Source: Lysinibacillus sp. 2017 (GTDB lineage: Bacteria > Bacillota > Bacilli > Bacillales_A > Planococcaceae). From it: a stretch of DNA of 64,000 nt. Under the pieces are notes generated by a model that saw only the letters and a list, made by a program, of their open reading frames with translations, made no database searches and was not told where the DNA came from. Below, in pieces: positions 57,478-64,000 of the stretch (position 1 is its first letter; each line of letters begins with the position of its first letter). The DNA lies in contig NZ_CP029002.1 of assembly GCF_003073375.1 (NCBI RefSeq), positions 1,102,001 through 1,166,000 on the forward strand. Direction: 5' to 3'. The position numbers and the translations under genes are program-made.

Positions 57478-58788
57478 ATGTCAAAATATACTGATTATAA
57501 TTTCAAGCCATTTTTGCAGGACGCCATTGCAAAGCTTGGATTTACAGAACCGACGCCGATTCAAAAAGAAATGATTCCACTCGTATTAAAAGGTAAGAGT
57601 GCAATCGGACAAGCACATACAGGTACAGGTAAAACACATAGTTTCTTATTACCAATTGTAGAGCGCATTGTAGAAGAAAAACAAGAAGTACAAGCAGTTA
57701 TCACATCACCAACAAGAGAACTTGCGCAACAAATTTTTGATGCGCTAAACCAATTAACTGAAGGTACAAAAATCACTTCAAAATTATTTATTGGTGGTAC
57801 AGATAAACAGCGTTCAATCGACCGTTTAAAAACACAACCACAAATCGTTGTTGGTACACCAGGACGTATTCGTGATTTAGTAAAAGAAAATGCGTTATTA
57901 GTACACACAGCGCCAATTTTAGTTGTCGATGAAGCAGACTTAGCATTTGACATGGGCTTCATTGAAGAAATTGATGGATTTGCTTCAGTTATGCCAGATA
58001 AACTTGAAATGTTTGTCTTCTCAGCGACAATTCCAGAAAAGTTAAAACCTTTCTTAAAAAAATACATGGATTCACCCGTTCATATTCATATGAACGACAA
58101 ACGTCCAGTAGCAGAAGGCATTGATTTTGTATTAGTTCCAGTTCGTTCAAAATCGCGTAACACACGCTTACTTGAAGTGATGAAAGGAATTAACCCATTC
58201 TTAGCGGTTATTTTCTGTAACACACGTAAAAATGCCGAATCGGTTGCAAACTTTTTAGCAGAGCAAGGTATTCGCGCCGGTCAAATTCACGGGGACTTAA
58301 GCCCTCGTGATCGTAAAAAAGCGATGAAGCAAGTTCGCGATTTAGAATACCAATATATTGTAGCAACAGACTTAGCTGCACGTGGTATTGATATTCAAGG
58401 AATTTCTCACGTTATTAACTATGAACTTCCTGAAGATCTTGAATTCTTCATTCACCGTGTTGGTCGTACAGCACGTGCAGGTTCAAAAGGTACTGCAATC
58501 ACGTTATTCCAACCAGAAGATGAAGATGCAGTAGTCCGTATTGAAAAAATGGGTATTCCATTTGTTCAAAAGGACATTAAAAATGGAGAATGGTCTGAAT
58601 TAAAGGATCGTCACCAACGTGCAAGCCGTAAAAGTGAGCGCAAAGAAGATGAAATAGATAAAAAAGCCAAAGCCCTAGTACGTAAGCCGAAGAAAGTAAA
58701 ACCCGGCTACAAGCGTAATATGAAGTGGGAAATGGATAAAGTTAAAAAACGCGAACGTCGTATTAAAGCGCGTCGTAATAACGATTAA
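57478..58788 (+). CDS. cshB: DEAD-box RNA helicase CshB
   Basis: 436-residue RNA helicase. Q motif TEPTPIQKEMI, motif I AHTGTGKT, Ia PTRELAQQ, II DEAD (VVDEADLAFD), III SAT, V TDLAARGID, VI HRVGRTARAG; a Lys/Arg-rich C-terminal tail (about 370-436). AAGGAGG ribosome-binding site. Corresponds to B. subtilis yqfR (cold-shock helicase), with nfo following as usual. Confidence 0.96.
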   Translation: MSKYTDYNFKPFLQDAIAKLGFTEPTPIQKEMIPLVLKGKSAIGQAHTGTGKTHSFLLPIVERIVEEKQEVQAVITSPTRELAQQIFDALNQLTEGTKITSKLFIGGTDKQRSIDRLKTQPQIVVGTPGRIRDLVKENALLVHTAPILVVDEADLAFDMGFIEEIDGFASVMPDKLEMFVFSATIPEKLKPFLKKYMDSPVHIHMNDKRPVAEGIDFVLVPVRSKSRNTRLLEVMKGINPFLAVIFCNTRKNAESVANFLAEQGIRAGQIHGDLSPRDRKKAMKQVRDLEYQYIVATDLAARGIDIQGISHVINYELPEDLEFFIHRVGRTARAGSKGTAITLFQPEDEDAVVRIEKMGIPFVQKDIKNGEWSELKDRHQRASRKSERKEDEIDKKAKALVRKPKKVKPGYKRNMKWEMDKVKKRERRIKARRNND

Positions 58789-58795
58789 GCAAATT

Positions 58796-58826
58796 GGGCT
58801 GCCTAGAATTCATTTCTTCGCAGCCC
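58796..58826 (+). terminator. hairpin between cshB and nfo
   Basis: GGGCTGC (58796-58802) pairs with GCAGCCC (58820-58826); short T-rich tail only, possibly leaky. Confidence 0.6.
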
Positions 58827-58854
58827 GTTTGTATATTTGCGGAGGGAAAAATTA

Positions 58855-59742
58855 ATGTTATTAGGTTCACATGTTTCAATGAGTGGGAAAAATATGTTGT
58901 TAGGTGCAAGTGAAGAAGCTCTTAGCTATGGTGCAAACACGTTCATGATCTACACAGGCGCACCTCAAAATACACGCCGTAAACCAATTGAAGAACTAAA
59001 TATCGCAAAAGGGTTATTTCATATGCAAGAAAACGGAATGAGTAATATCGTTGTGCATGCTCCTTATATTATTAACTTAGGCAACACAACAAAGCCGGAA
59101 ACATTTGAACTTGGCGTTAACTTTTTGCAAGAAGAGATTAAACGAACTGCTGCTTTAGAAGCAACACAAATTGTATTACATCCAGGAGCTCATGTTGGTG
59201 CTGGTGTTGATGCCGGGATTACGAGAATTATCGAAGGCTTAAATGAAGTGCTTTCACAAAATTATCCTGTACAAATTGCTTTAGAAACGATGGCAGGTAA
59301 AGGGACAGAAATTGGCCGCAACTTTGAGGAACTCGCACGTATTATTGATGGTGTGACAAATAACGACCGCTTATCAATTTGTTTCGATACATGTCATACT
59401 CATGATGCAGGTTATGATGTTGTGAATGATTTTGATAGCGTTTTAAATGAATTTGACAAAATTATCGGCATTGATCGTTTAAAAGTACTACACATTAACG
59501 ATTCAAAAAATAGTTGTGGCGCTGGTAAAGATCGTCATGAAAATATTGGCTTTGGTCATATTGGTTTTGATGCGTTGAAAACAGTTGTACATCATCCGCA
59601 ATTAATGCATATCCCAAAAATTTTAGAGACACCGTATGTTGGAAAAGATGCGAAAACGAAACAAGCGCCTTATAAACATGAAATTGAGATGTTACGTGCA
59701 GGGGTATTTAGTCCTGAATTAATCGAAGAAATGCGCGGATAA
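58855..59742 (+). CDS. nfo: endonuclease IV (AP endonuclease)
   Basis: 295-residue tri-zinc AP endonuclease of base excision repair. Metal and family motifs: [69 protein letters not shown] 58855 follows GGAGGG. Same place as B. subtilis yqfS. Confidence 0.97.
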   Translation: MLLGSHVSMSGKNMLLGASEEALSYGANTFMIYTGAPQNTRRKPIEELNIAKGLFHMQENGMSNIVVHAPYIINLGNTTKPETFELGVNFLQEEIKRTAALEATQIVLHPGAHVGAGVDAGITRIIEGLNEVLSQNYPVQIALETMAGKGTEIGRNFEELARIIDGVTNNDRLSICFDTCHTHDAGYDVVNDFDSVLNEFDKIIGIDRLKVLHINDSKNSCGAGKDRHENIGFGHIGFDALKTVVHHPQLMHIPKILETPYVGKDAKTKQAPYKHEIEMLRAGVFSPELIEEMRG

Positions 59743-59753
59743 GTAAGGTTACT

Positions 59754-59793
59754 ACACATTTTGTATGATTTTGATACAAAGTGTGTTTTTTTT
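59754..59793 (+). terminator. terminator of nfo
   Basis: ACACATTTTGTAT (59754-59766) pairs with ATACAAAGTGTGT (59774-59786), T-run to 59793. Confidence 0.9.
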
Positions 59794-59863
59794 ATGTAAT
59801 TTACATATTTTTTTGATAACCTTAATTTATGGTAAATTCGGAAAATGAAAGGGTGGTCAAAAT

Positions 59864-61285
59864 ATGAAAAAAATTATCCAATTATTAATGCTTGTTTCGC
59901 TAATCTTCATATTACCAATCCAAAGCCAGGCAGCAACGATGAAGACAGTTGTTGCTAATAACTTAGGATTAAATAATTCATCGGTGGCAATCCGTGATGC
60001 AAAAACTGGAGAACTTGTCTATTCGTACAATGGGAATATAGCAATGCCTCCAGCATCTAATTTAAAACTAGTGACAGGTGCAGCTGCATTAGAAAGGTTA
60101 GGTCAGAATTATCGTTTCAAAACAAAATTGTATATCGATGGGAAAATAAAAAAACACGTATTACACGGTAATGTATACATAGAAGGCAGTGGGGACCCCA
60201 CATTAAATAATTTGGATTTTCAAGAATTAGCAAGTGCGCTGAAAAAAATGGGCATAAATTCGGTCACAGGGCACTTAATAGGAGATGATACGGCATTTTC
60301 AGGGAGTACATTATCTCCTGGCGTAGAAAAACAAGAGGAATCGTACTATTATGCTGCAAGAACCTCTGCTATTACCATGTCACCAAACAGTGATTATGAC
60401 GCAAGTACGGTCATTGTTACGGCTACACCAAGTAAAGTGGGCGCAAAACCAACTTATTCAATTACGCCTAATTTAAGTGGCATGGTGATTACCAACCAAG
60501 CGAAAACAGTGAAAAAGGGTCAAAAAAATACAATCGTTATTAAACGTAATTATAATTCAAATACGATTGTTATCTCAGGTAATTTACCTGTAGGAAGTTC
60601 TAGCAAAGAATGGGTAACCGTTCAAGATCCAACAATGAATACATTACAAGCTATTAAAAATTGCATGCAAAATATGGGGATAAAATTTTCAACTTCATCT
60701 AAAGTATTACGACAATCCCTAAAAGACGATGCACAACTAATTTTTACAAATGAATCGAAAACATTAGCGCAAATGTTCCCAGTATTTTTGAAATTAAGTA
60801 ATAACAGTATGGGGGATATATTTGTGAAAACGTTGGGGAAACATGTATACGGTGAAGGTAATTTAGAGACAGGTGCACAAGTGTTAATGGATTATGGACA
60901 CGCTAAAGACATTTCAATGTCAAATTGGCGGTTTGTTGATGGTTCCGGCTTATCAGCTCAAAACCGCGTAACTGCAATCGGCTTAACGCAATTGCTATAT
61001 GAAGTGCAAAGTGAGCCTTACTATCATACGTTTTATCAAGCACTTCCTGTAGCTGGAGATAAAGACCGACTAATCGGAGGAACGCTCAAATCACGCTTTA
61101 ATGCAGCCAATTTACAAGGGCGAATTGTTGCGAAGACAGGTTATATAGCAAATGTGAATACATTAACAGGCTATATGAAAGGCAATAGCGGGAAACAATA
61201 CATTTTTTCTATTTTAATTCAAAACCAAGCACATGGTATTTCCCATATTGATAATACTGTAGCAGGCTTAATGAAACAATTATAG
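59864..61285 (+). CDS. dacC: D-alanyl-D-alanine carboxypeptidase/endopeptidase (PBP4, S13 family)
   Basis: 473-residue exported penicillin-binding protein. Cleavable signal peptide (MKKIIQLLMLVSLIFILPIQ then SQA). Active-site motifs: SxxK as PPASNLK, SxN as LSNNSMGD, KTG as VAKTGY. The large insertion between the first two motifs fits class C-type PBP4. Acts on peptidoglycan cross-links outside the membrane. Not part of the B. subtilis gene order at this point. Confidence 0.93.
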   Translation: MKKIIQLLMLVSLIFILPIQSQAATMKTVVANNLGLNNSSVAIRDAKTGELVYSYNGNIAMPPASNLKLVTGAAALERLGQNYRFKTKLYIDGKIKKHVLHGNVYIEGSGDPTLNNLDFQELASALKKMGINSVTGHLIGDDTAFSGSTLSPGVEKQEESYYYAARTSAITMSPNSDYDASTVIVTATPSKVGAKPTYSITPNLSGMVITNQAKTVKKGQKNTIVIKRNYNSNTIVISGNLPVGSSSKEWVTVQDPTMNTLQAIKNCMQNMGIKFSTSSKVLRQSLKDDAQLIFTNESKTLAQMFPVFLKLSNNSMGDIFVKTLGKHVYGEGNLETGAQVLMDYGHAKDISMSNWRFVDGSGLSAQNRVTAIGLTQLLYEVQSEPYYHTFYQALPVAGDKDRLIGGTLKSRFNAANLQGRIVAKTGYIANVNTLTGYMKGNSGKQYIFSILIQNQAHGISHIDNTVAGLMKQL

Positions 61286-61293
61286 GTAATGCA

Positions 61294-61325
61294 GGGGCTA
61301 TTCTTTTACAGATAGCCTCTTTTTT
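61294..61325 (+). terminator. terminator of dacC-like gene
   Basis: GGGGCTAT (61294-61301) pairs with ATAGCCTC (61312-61319), T-run. Confidence 0.85.
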
Positions 61326-61447
61326 ACGAAGAGCTTTATATGTGCCGTCATTTTAAAAAAGTAATGAATCCGTTAGAATAGCAAGTAATAGATGCGTAAG
61401 GATTTCTTTCAATAAAAATCATAGAACAGCGATAGGAGCAACAAAAC

Positions 61448-62056
61448 ATGAAAAAATTACTTCTTACAGGCTTCGAACCATTTTTATCAAATCCGATTAA
61501 TCCGACAATGGATATTGTTACGGAATTGCACGCAAAAACAATAGGCGATTATGAAATTATTGGACATGTTTTAAGTGTTGATTTTACAGAAGGTCCAAAG
61601 CAATTTTTAAAACATTTAGAGGAAATTAAGCCTGATCTTGTCGTTTCACTTGGCTTGGCTGCAGGTAATACGAAAATTACACCAGAACGTGTAGCAATTA
61701 ATATAAAAGACGGTGAGAAGGATAATAATGGAGTAGCGTATGAAGATGCTCCAATTGTAAAAGATGGTAACGCAGCTTACTTTTCTACATTACCAACTCG
61801 TGCAATCGTCAATCGTTTGAACGAAGCAGGTTACCCAGCTGCCATTTCAAACTCAGCAGGTACCTATTTGTGTAATAATATTATGTACGAAGGCCTTCAC
61901 TATGCATGTATGCAAGAAAATGTCCGGTCAGGCTTTATCCACATTCCAGCATCATTTGAATTAGCCATCACACATGGTAAGATTCCAGGTTGGTCAAAAC
62001 GAGATTTACTAACTGCCATTGAGATTTGTCTAGCAGAGTGTATAAAAAATGACTAA
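61448..62056 (+). CDS. pcp: pyroglutamyl-peptidase I
   Basis: 202-residue cysteine peptidase (C15) removing N-terminal pyroglutamate. Triad: Glu near 80 in ITPERVAIN, Cys in SAGTYLCNNIMY, His in GFIHIPAS. Length typical (about 200-215). GATAGGAG ribosome-binding site. Cytoplasmic, monocistronic. Confidence 0.96.
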   Translation: MKKLLLTGFEPFLSNPINPTMDIVTELHAKTIGDYEIIGHVLSVDFTEGPKQFLKHLEEIKPDLVVSLGLAAGNTKITPERVAINIKDGEKDNNGVAYEDAPIVKDGNAAYFSTLPTRAIVNRLNEAGYPAAISNSAGTYLCNNIMYEGLHYACMQENVRSGFIHIPASFELAITHGKIPGWSKRDLLTAIEICLAECIKND

Positions 62057-62170
62057 AATTTGTCCGAGAATACGAAAGGAAATCGTGCTTAAAGTATTGA
62101 TTTAGTGCTATATCTCGAATTTCGATGAAAACAATCGAAAAAAGCTATGTATTAAAACTCGCTAAATTAT

Positions 62171-62187
62171 TGTTCTATAATGTAAAT
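62171..62187 (+). promoter_or_regulatory. GlnR/TnrA-box-like site overlapping a -10
   Basis: TGTTCTATAATGTAAAT resembles TGTNANAWWWTNTNACA with about three mismatches at fixed positions, and contains TATAAT (62176-62181). Possible autoregulation of the following gene. Confidence 0.35.
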
Positions 62188-62226
62188 CCGTTGTAATTTA
62201 TTAGTAGGAAGGCGGGGAGAACTTAT

Positions 62227-62556
62227 ATGAATAAAGATTATCGAAAAGCAATGCCCATTTTACCAATTCGCACTGTCATGCAAATTACGAATTTAACAGC
62301 AAGACAAATTCGCTACTACGAAGAACATGCATTAGTGGAACCAATTCGTTCAGAAGGCAATCGCCGTATGTTTTCACTCTATAATGTGGATGAATTATTA
62401 GAAATCCAAGATCTATTAGAGCAAGGTATTAATATTGCAGGAATTAAAAAATTATTTGAACTGAAACGTGAAAATGAAAGTCGTACATATCGAGGCAAAC
62501 CGTTACGAAATGAGCAATTACGAGCAATCGTACAAGAGGAAATGCTTTTAATATAG
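62227..62556 (+). CDS. GlnR-like MerR-family regulator, C-terminally short
   Basis: 109 residues. N-terminal MerR winged HTH very like GlnR (MPILPIRTVMQITNLTARQI, RYYEEHALVEPIRSEGNRRM) and dimer helix. It ends at ...RAIVQEEMLLI, whereas GlnR (about 135 residues) has a further ~23-residue tail that senses feedback-inhibited glutamine synthetase. It is not next to glnA here. By length it resembles TnrA, by sequence GlnR, so I leave the symbol blank. Regulation of nitrogen genes is likely. Confidence 0.8.
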   Translation: MNKDYRKAMPILPIRTVMQITNLTARQIRYYEEHALVEPIRSEGNRRMFSLYNVDELLEIQDLLEQGINIAGIKKLFELKRENESRTYRGKPLRNEQLRAIVQEEMLLI

Positions 62557-62563
62557 TAATAAC

Positions 62564-62606
62564 AAAGCTTGGTGTCGAGTTGAAATTGGCACCAAGCTTT
62601 AATTTT
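62564..62606. terminator. terminator between GlnR-like gene and yqfT
   Basis: AAAGCTTGGTG (62564-62574) pairs with CACCAAGCTTT (62590-62600), T-rich tail; serves both convergent genes. Confidence 0.88.
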
Positions 62607-62614
62607 TGGAAACC

Positions 62615-62863
62615 TTATATTCCTGATATTTTTTTGAGCTGCTGAAATCGATTCTCCCCAAGAATGCTTTGGATTTTTTGTAATACATCTTTTGGTACGC
62701 CGTAAATTCCCCAACTAATGGAGGCACCTTTTAATGCTTTCCGTAGTTTTTTTACCTCTTCTAACGTAAGTGCCAGGCCCTGTTTTTTGGCGAAGCGTTG
62801 AATTTGTTCATCGTTCATACGCTGTAAATTTTCGAACCATTCTAACATTTTCAGTTTCATCAT
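62615..62863 (-). CDS. DUF2624 protein (YqfT type)
   Basis: 82 residues, helical, with the family pattern FAKKQGLALTLEEVKKLRK in the middle. Similar in size and position (between nfo and the zinc operon) to B. subtilis YqfT. Function unknown. Start codon choice between ATG 62863 and 62860 is open; AAAGG lies very close to both. Confidence 0.65.
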   Translation of the reverse strand: MMKLKMLEWFENLQRMNDEQIQRFAKKQGLALTLEEVKKLRKALKGASISWGIYGVPKDVLQKIQSILGENRFQQLKKISGI

Positions 62864-62881
62864 CCTTTCAAGTTTATTCCC

Positions 62882-62910
62882 TTTACATATCTAAGAAACT
62901 CCACTATACT
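62882..62910 (+). promoter_or_regulatory. promoter of the zinc uptake operon
   Basis: TTTACA (62882-62887), 17-bp spacer, TATACT (62905-62910). Confidence 0.7.
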
Positions 62911-62920
62911 AAAAAGTTGT

Positions 62921-62941
62921 AAATCGTAATGATTTTGAATT
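62921..62941 (+). promoter_or_regulatory. Zur box
   Basis: AAATCGTAAT-G-ATTTTGAATT: the left half matches the Bacillus Zur consensus (TCGTAAT-N-ATTACGA) exactly and the right half in 5 of 7. It begins about 10 bases after the -10, so zinc-loaded Zur would block transcription. Confidence 0.7.
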
Positions 62942-62958
62942 AGAAAGAAGCGAATGAT

Positions 62959-63705
62959 ATGAAAAAACCATTAATCGAACTGAAAAACGTATCGTTTCAA
63001 TATGAATATACACAAGTTTTGAGAAATATTTCGTTACGTGTTGAAGAAGGCGATTTCTTAGCACTACTTGGTCAAAACGGATCAGGAAAATCAACCTTAT
63101 TAAAATTAGTTTTAGGATTATTAAAGCCAATGTCAGGTGAAATCCAGTTATTCGGACAAAATGCCAATCAATTTAAAAATCGAGAATGGATTGGGTATGT
63201 TTCACAAAAGTCGAACGCATTTAACTCTGGCTTTCCTGCAACGGTAGAAGAAGTTGTAAAAAGTGGTCTAACGAAAAAAGCAGGCTTACTGAAACGCTTG
63301 CCAAAAGATGCCGAAGCACTCGTACATCATGCATTAGCGGATGTTGGTATGGAAGAATTTGCGAAGCGCAATATTGGCCAATTATCTGGTGGTCAGCAAC
63401 AACGTGTGTTTATTGCACGCGCGCTAGTCGCACAACCGAAGCTTCTCATTTTAGATGAACCGACTGTTGGAGTCGACCATGAAAACGTGCAAGCATTTTA
63501 TGATATGCTCGCTCATTTAAATACGCAACATAATATGACGTTAATTTTAGTTACACATGATGTCGATATTGTTTCGAATCGTGTGAGCCATGTTGCTTGT
63601 TTAAATCAAACGATACATTTCCATGGCTATAAGAATGATTTTGATACTATTTCGGAAGAACAACGAGAATCGTGGTACGGTCACTCGGTTCGAAAGATTC
63701 ATTAA
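62959..63705 (+). CDS. znuC: zinc ABC transporter ATP-binding protein
   Basis: 248-residue ABC ATPase. Walker A GQNGSGKST, signature LSGGQQQR, Walker B LLILDEPTVGVD, H-loop LVTHD. Position and the Zur box identify it as the zinc system (zurA/znuC/adcC), not a manganese one. The substrate-binding lipoprotein is not in the window. Confidence 0.92.
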   Translation: MKKPLIELKNVSFQYEYTQVLRNISLRVEEGDFLALLGQNGSGKSTLLKLVLGLLKPMSGEIQLFGQNANQFKNREWIGYVSQKSNAFNSGFPATVEEVVKSGLTKKAGLLKRLPKDAEALVHHALADVGMEEFAKRNIGQLSGGQQQRVFIARALVAQPKLLILDEPTVGVDHENVQAFYDMLAHLNTQHNMTLILVTHDVDIVSNRVSHVACLNQTIHFHGYKNDFDTISEEQRESWYGHSVRKIH

Positions 63706-63720
63706 GAGGAGAAGGCATAG

Positions 63721-64000
63721 ATGATAGAAGCATTATTTAATTACGAATTTTTACAAAACGCCTTTTTCTCAGGGCTTGTTATTGGGGTTATTGCACCTTT
63801 ACTTGGGGTATTTATCGTCGTACGTCGTCTGTCTTTAATTGCAGACGCATTATCTCATGTAACGCTTGCTGGGCTTGCAGGGAGTTTATACTTAAGCCAG
63901 TCGTTCACAGCGCTTGCCTTATTAAATCCTATTTACTTAGGGATTGTCGCATCAGTGAGTGGCTCGATTTTAATTGAACGTCTGCGTAGCCTGTACAAGC
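63721..64000 (+). CDS. znuB: zinc ABC transporter permease, N-terminal part (runs off window)
   Basis: 93 codons visible from ATG 63721, after AAGAGGAGAAGG. ABC-3 family permease: YEFLQNAFFSGLVIGVIAPL, LGVFIVVRRLSLIADALSHV and a second helix region. The gene continues beyond 64000. Usual partner of znuC. Confidence 0.93.
   Translation, partial: MIEALFNYEFLQNAFFSGLVIGVIAPLLGVFIVVRRLSLIADALSHVTLAGLAGSLYLSQSFTALALLNPIYLGIVASVSGSILIERLRSLYK

Overview
The window is a chromosomal segment of a low-GC, spore-forming Firmicute of the Bacillales. Protein matches recalled from memory and gene order point to the Lysinibacillus/Solibacillus (Planococcaceae) side rather than Bacillus subtilis itself. The backbone follows the well-known B. 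subtilis order around hrcA to zurA: hemW, hrcA-grpE-dnaK-dnaJ, prmA-rsmE, mtaB, rpsU, nfeD-floA, yqfC-yqfD-phoH-pgpH-ybeY-dgkA-cdd-era-recO, glyS, ccpN-ppsR, dnaG-rpoD, cccA, trmK-nif3, ispH, yqfQ/vrrA, cshB, nfo, yqfT and znuC-znuB. No rRNA, tRNA, CRISPR, transposase or prophage gene was seen. The sporulation genes yqfC and yqfD, plus a sigma-H-like promoter before dnaG-rpoD, fit an endospore former.

Region by region: 1-11.5 kb holds heat-shock genes (CIRCE upstream of hrcA), ribosome and tRNA modification genes, deoC and rpsU. 11.65-20.9 kb is an accessory catabolic island inserted between rpsU and nfeD, where B. subtilis has yqeY. It contains a four-gene minus-strand operon (nitronate monooxygenase-like flavoprotein, carotenoid-cleavage-type oxygenase, acyl-CoA synthetase, thiolase, then the decayed C-terminus of an acyl-CoA dehydrogenase). 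Divergent from it are a sigma-54 enhancer-binding regulator, an alpha/beta hydrolase and rpoN itself. Two sequences with correct -24/-12 spacing (17126-17141 minus and 18620-18636 plus) sit exactly where sigma-54 promoters would be needed, so the island looks like a self-contained sigma-54 regulon that carries its own sigma factor. This is the most interesting system in the window.

21-33.5 kb: a sigma-W-type promoter leads the NfeD/flotillin operon, followed by sporulation, c-di-AMP, rRNA-processing, envelope-lipid, nucleoside and GTPase genes. 33.5-48.3 kb: MBL-fold protein, T-box-controlled single-chain GlyRS, CcpN/PpsR, DnaG/SigA, an acyl-CoA dehydrogenase, cytochrome c550, TrmK, Nif3, and a large unusual fusion of a dihydroorotate-dehydrogenase-like barrel to a duplicated membrane domain (46454-48301). 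48.4-53.4 kb is a C4-dicarboxylate sensing and uptake locus (dctP, dctB, dctS, dctR) with a consensus cre site. 53.4-64 kb: ispH, several small proteins, a VrrA-type protein with a 12-bp coding repeat, RNA helicase, endonuclease IV, PBP4-type carboxypeptidase, Pcp, a shortened GlnR-like regulator and the start of a zinc uptake operon with a Zur box.

All homology statements come from reading the sequence and from memory of the families; no database search was possible.
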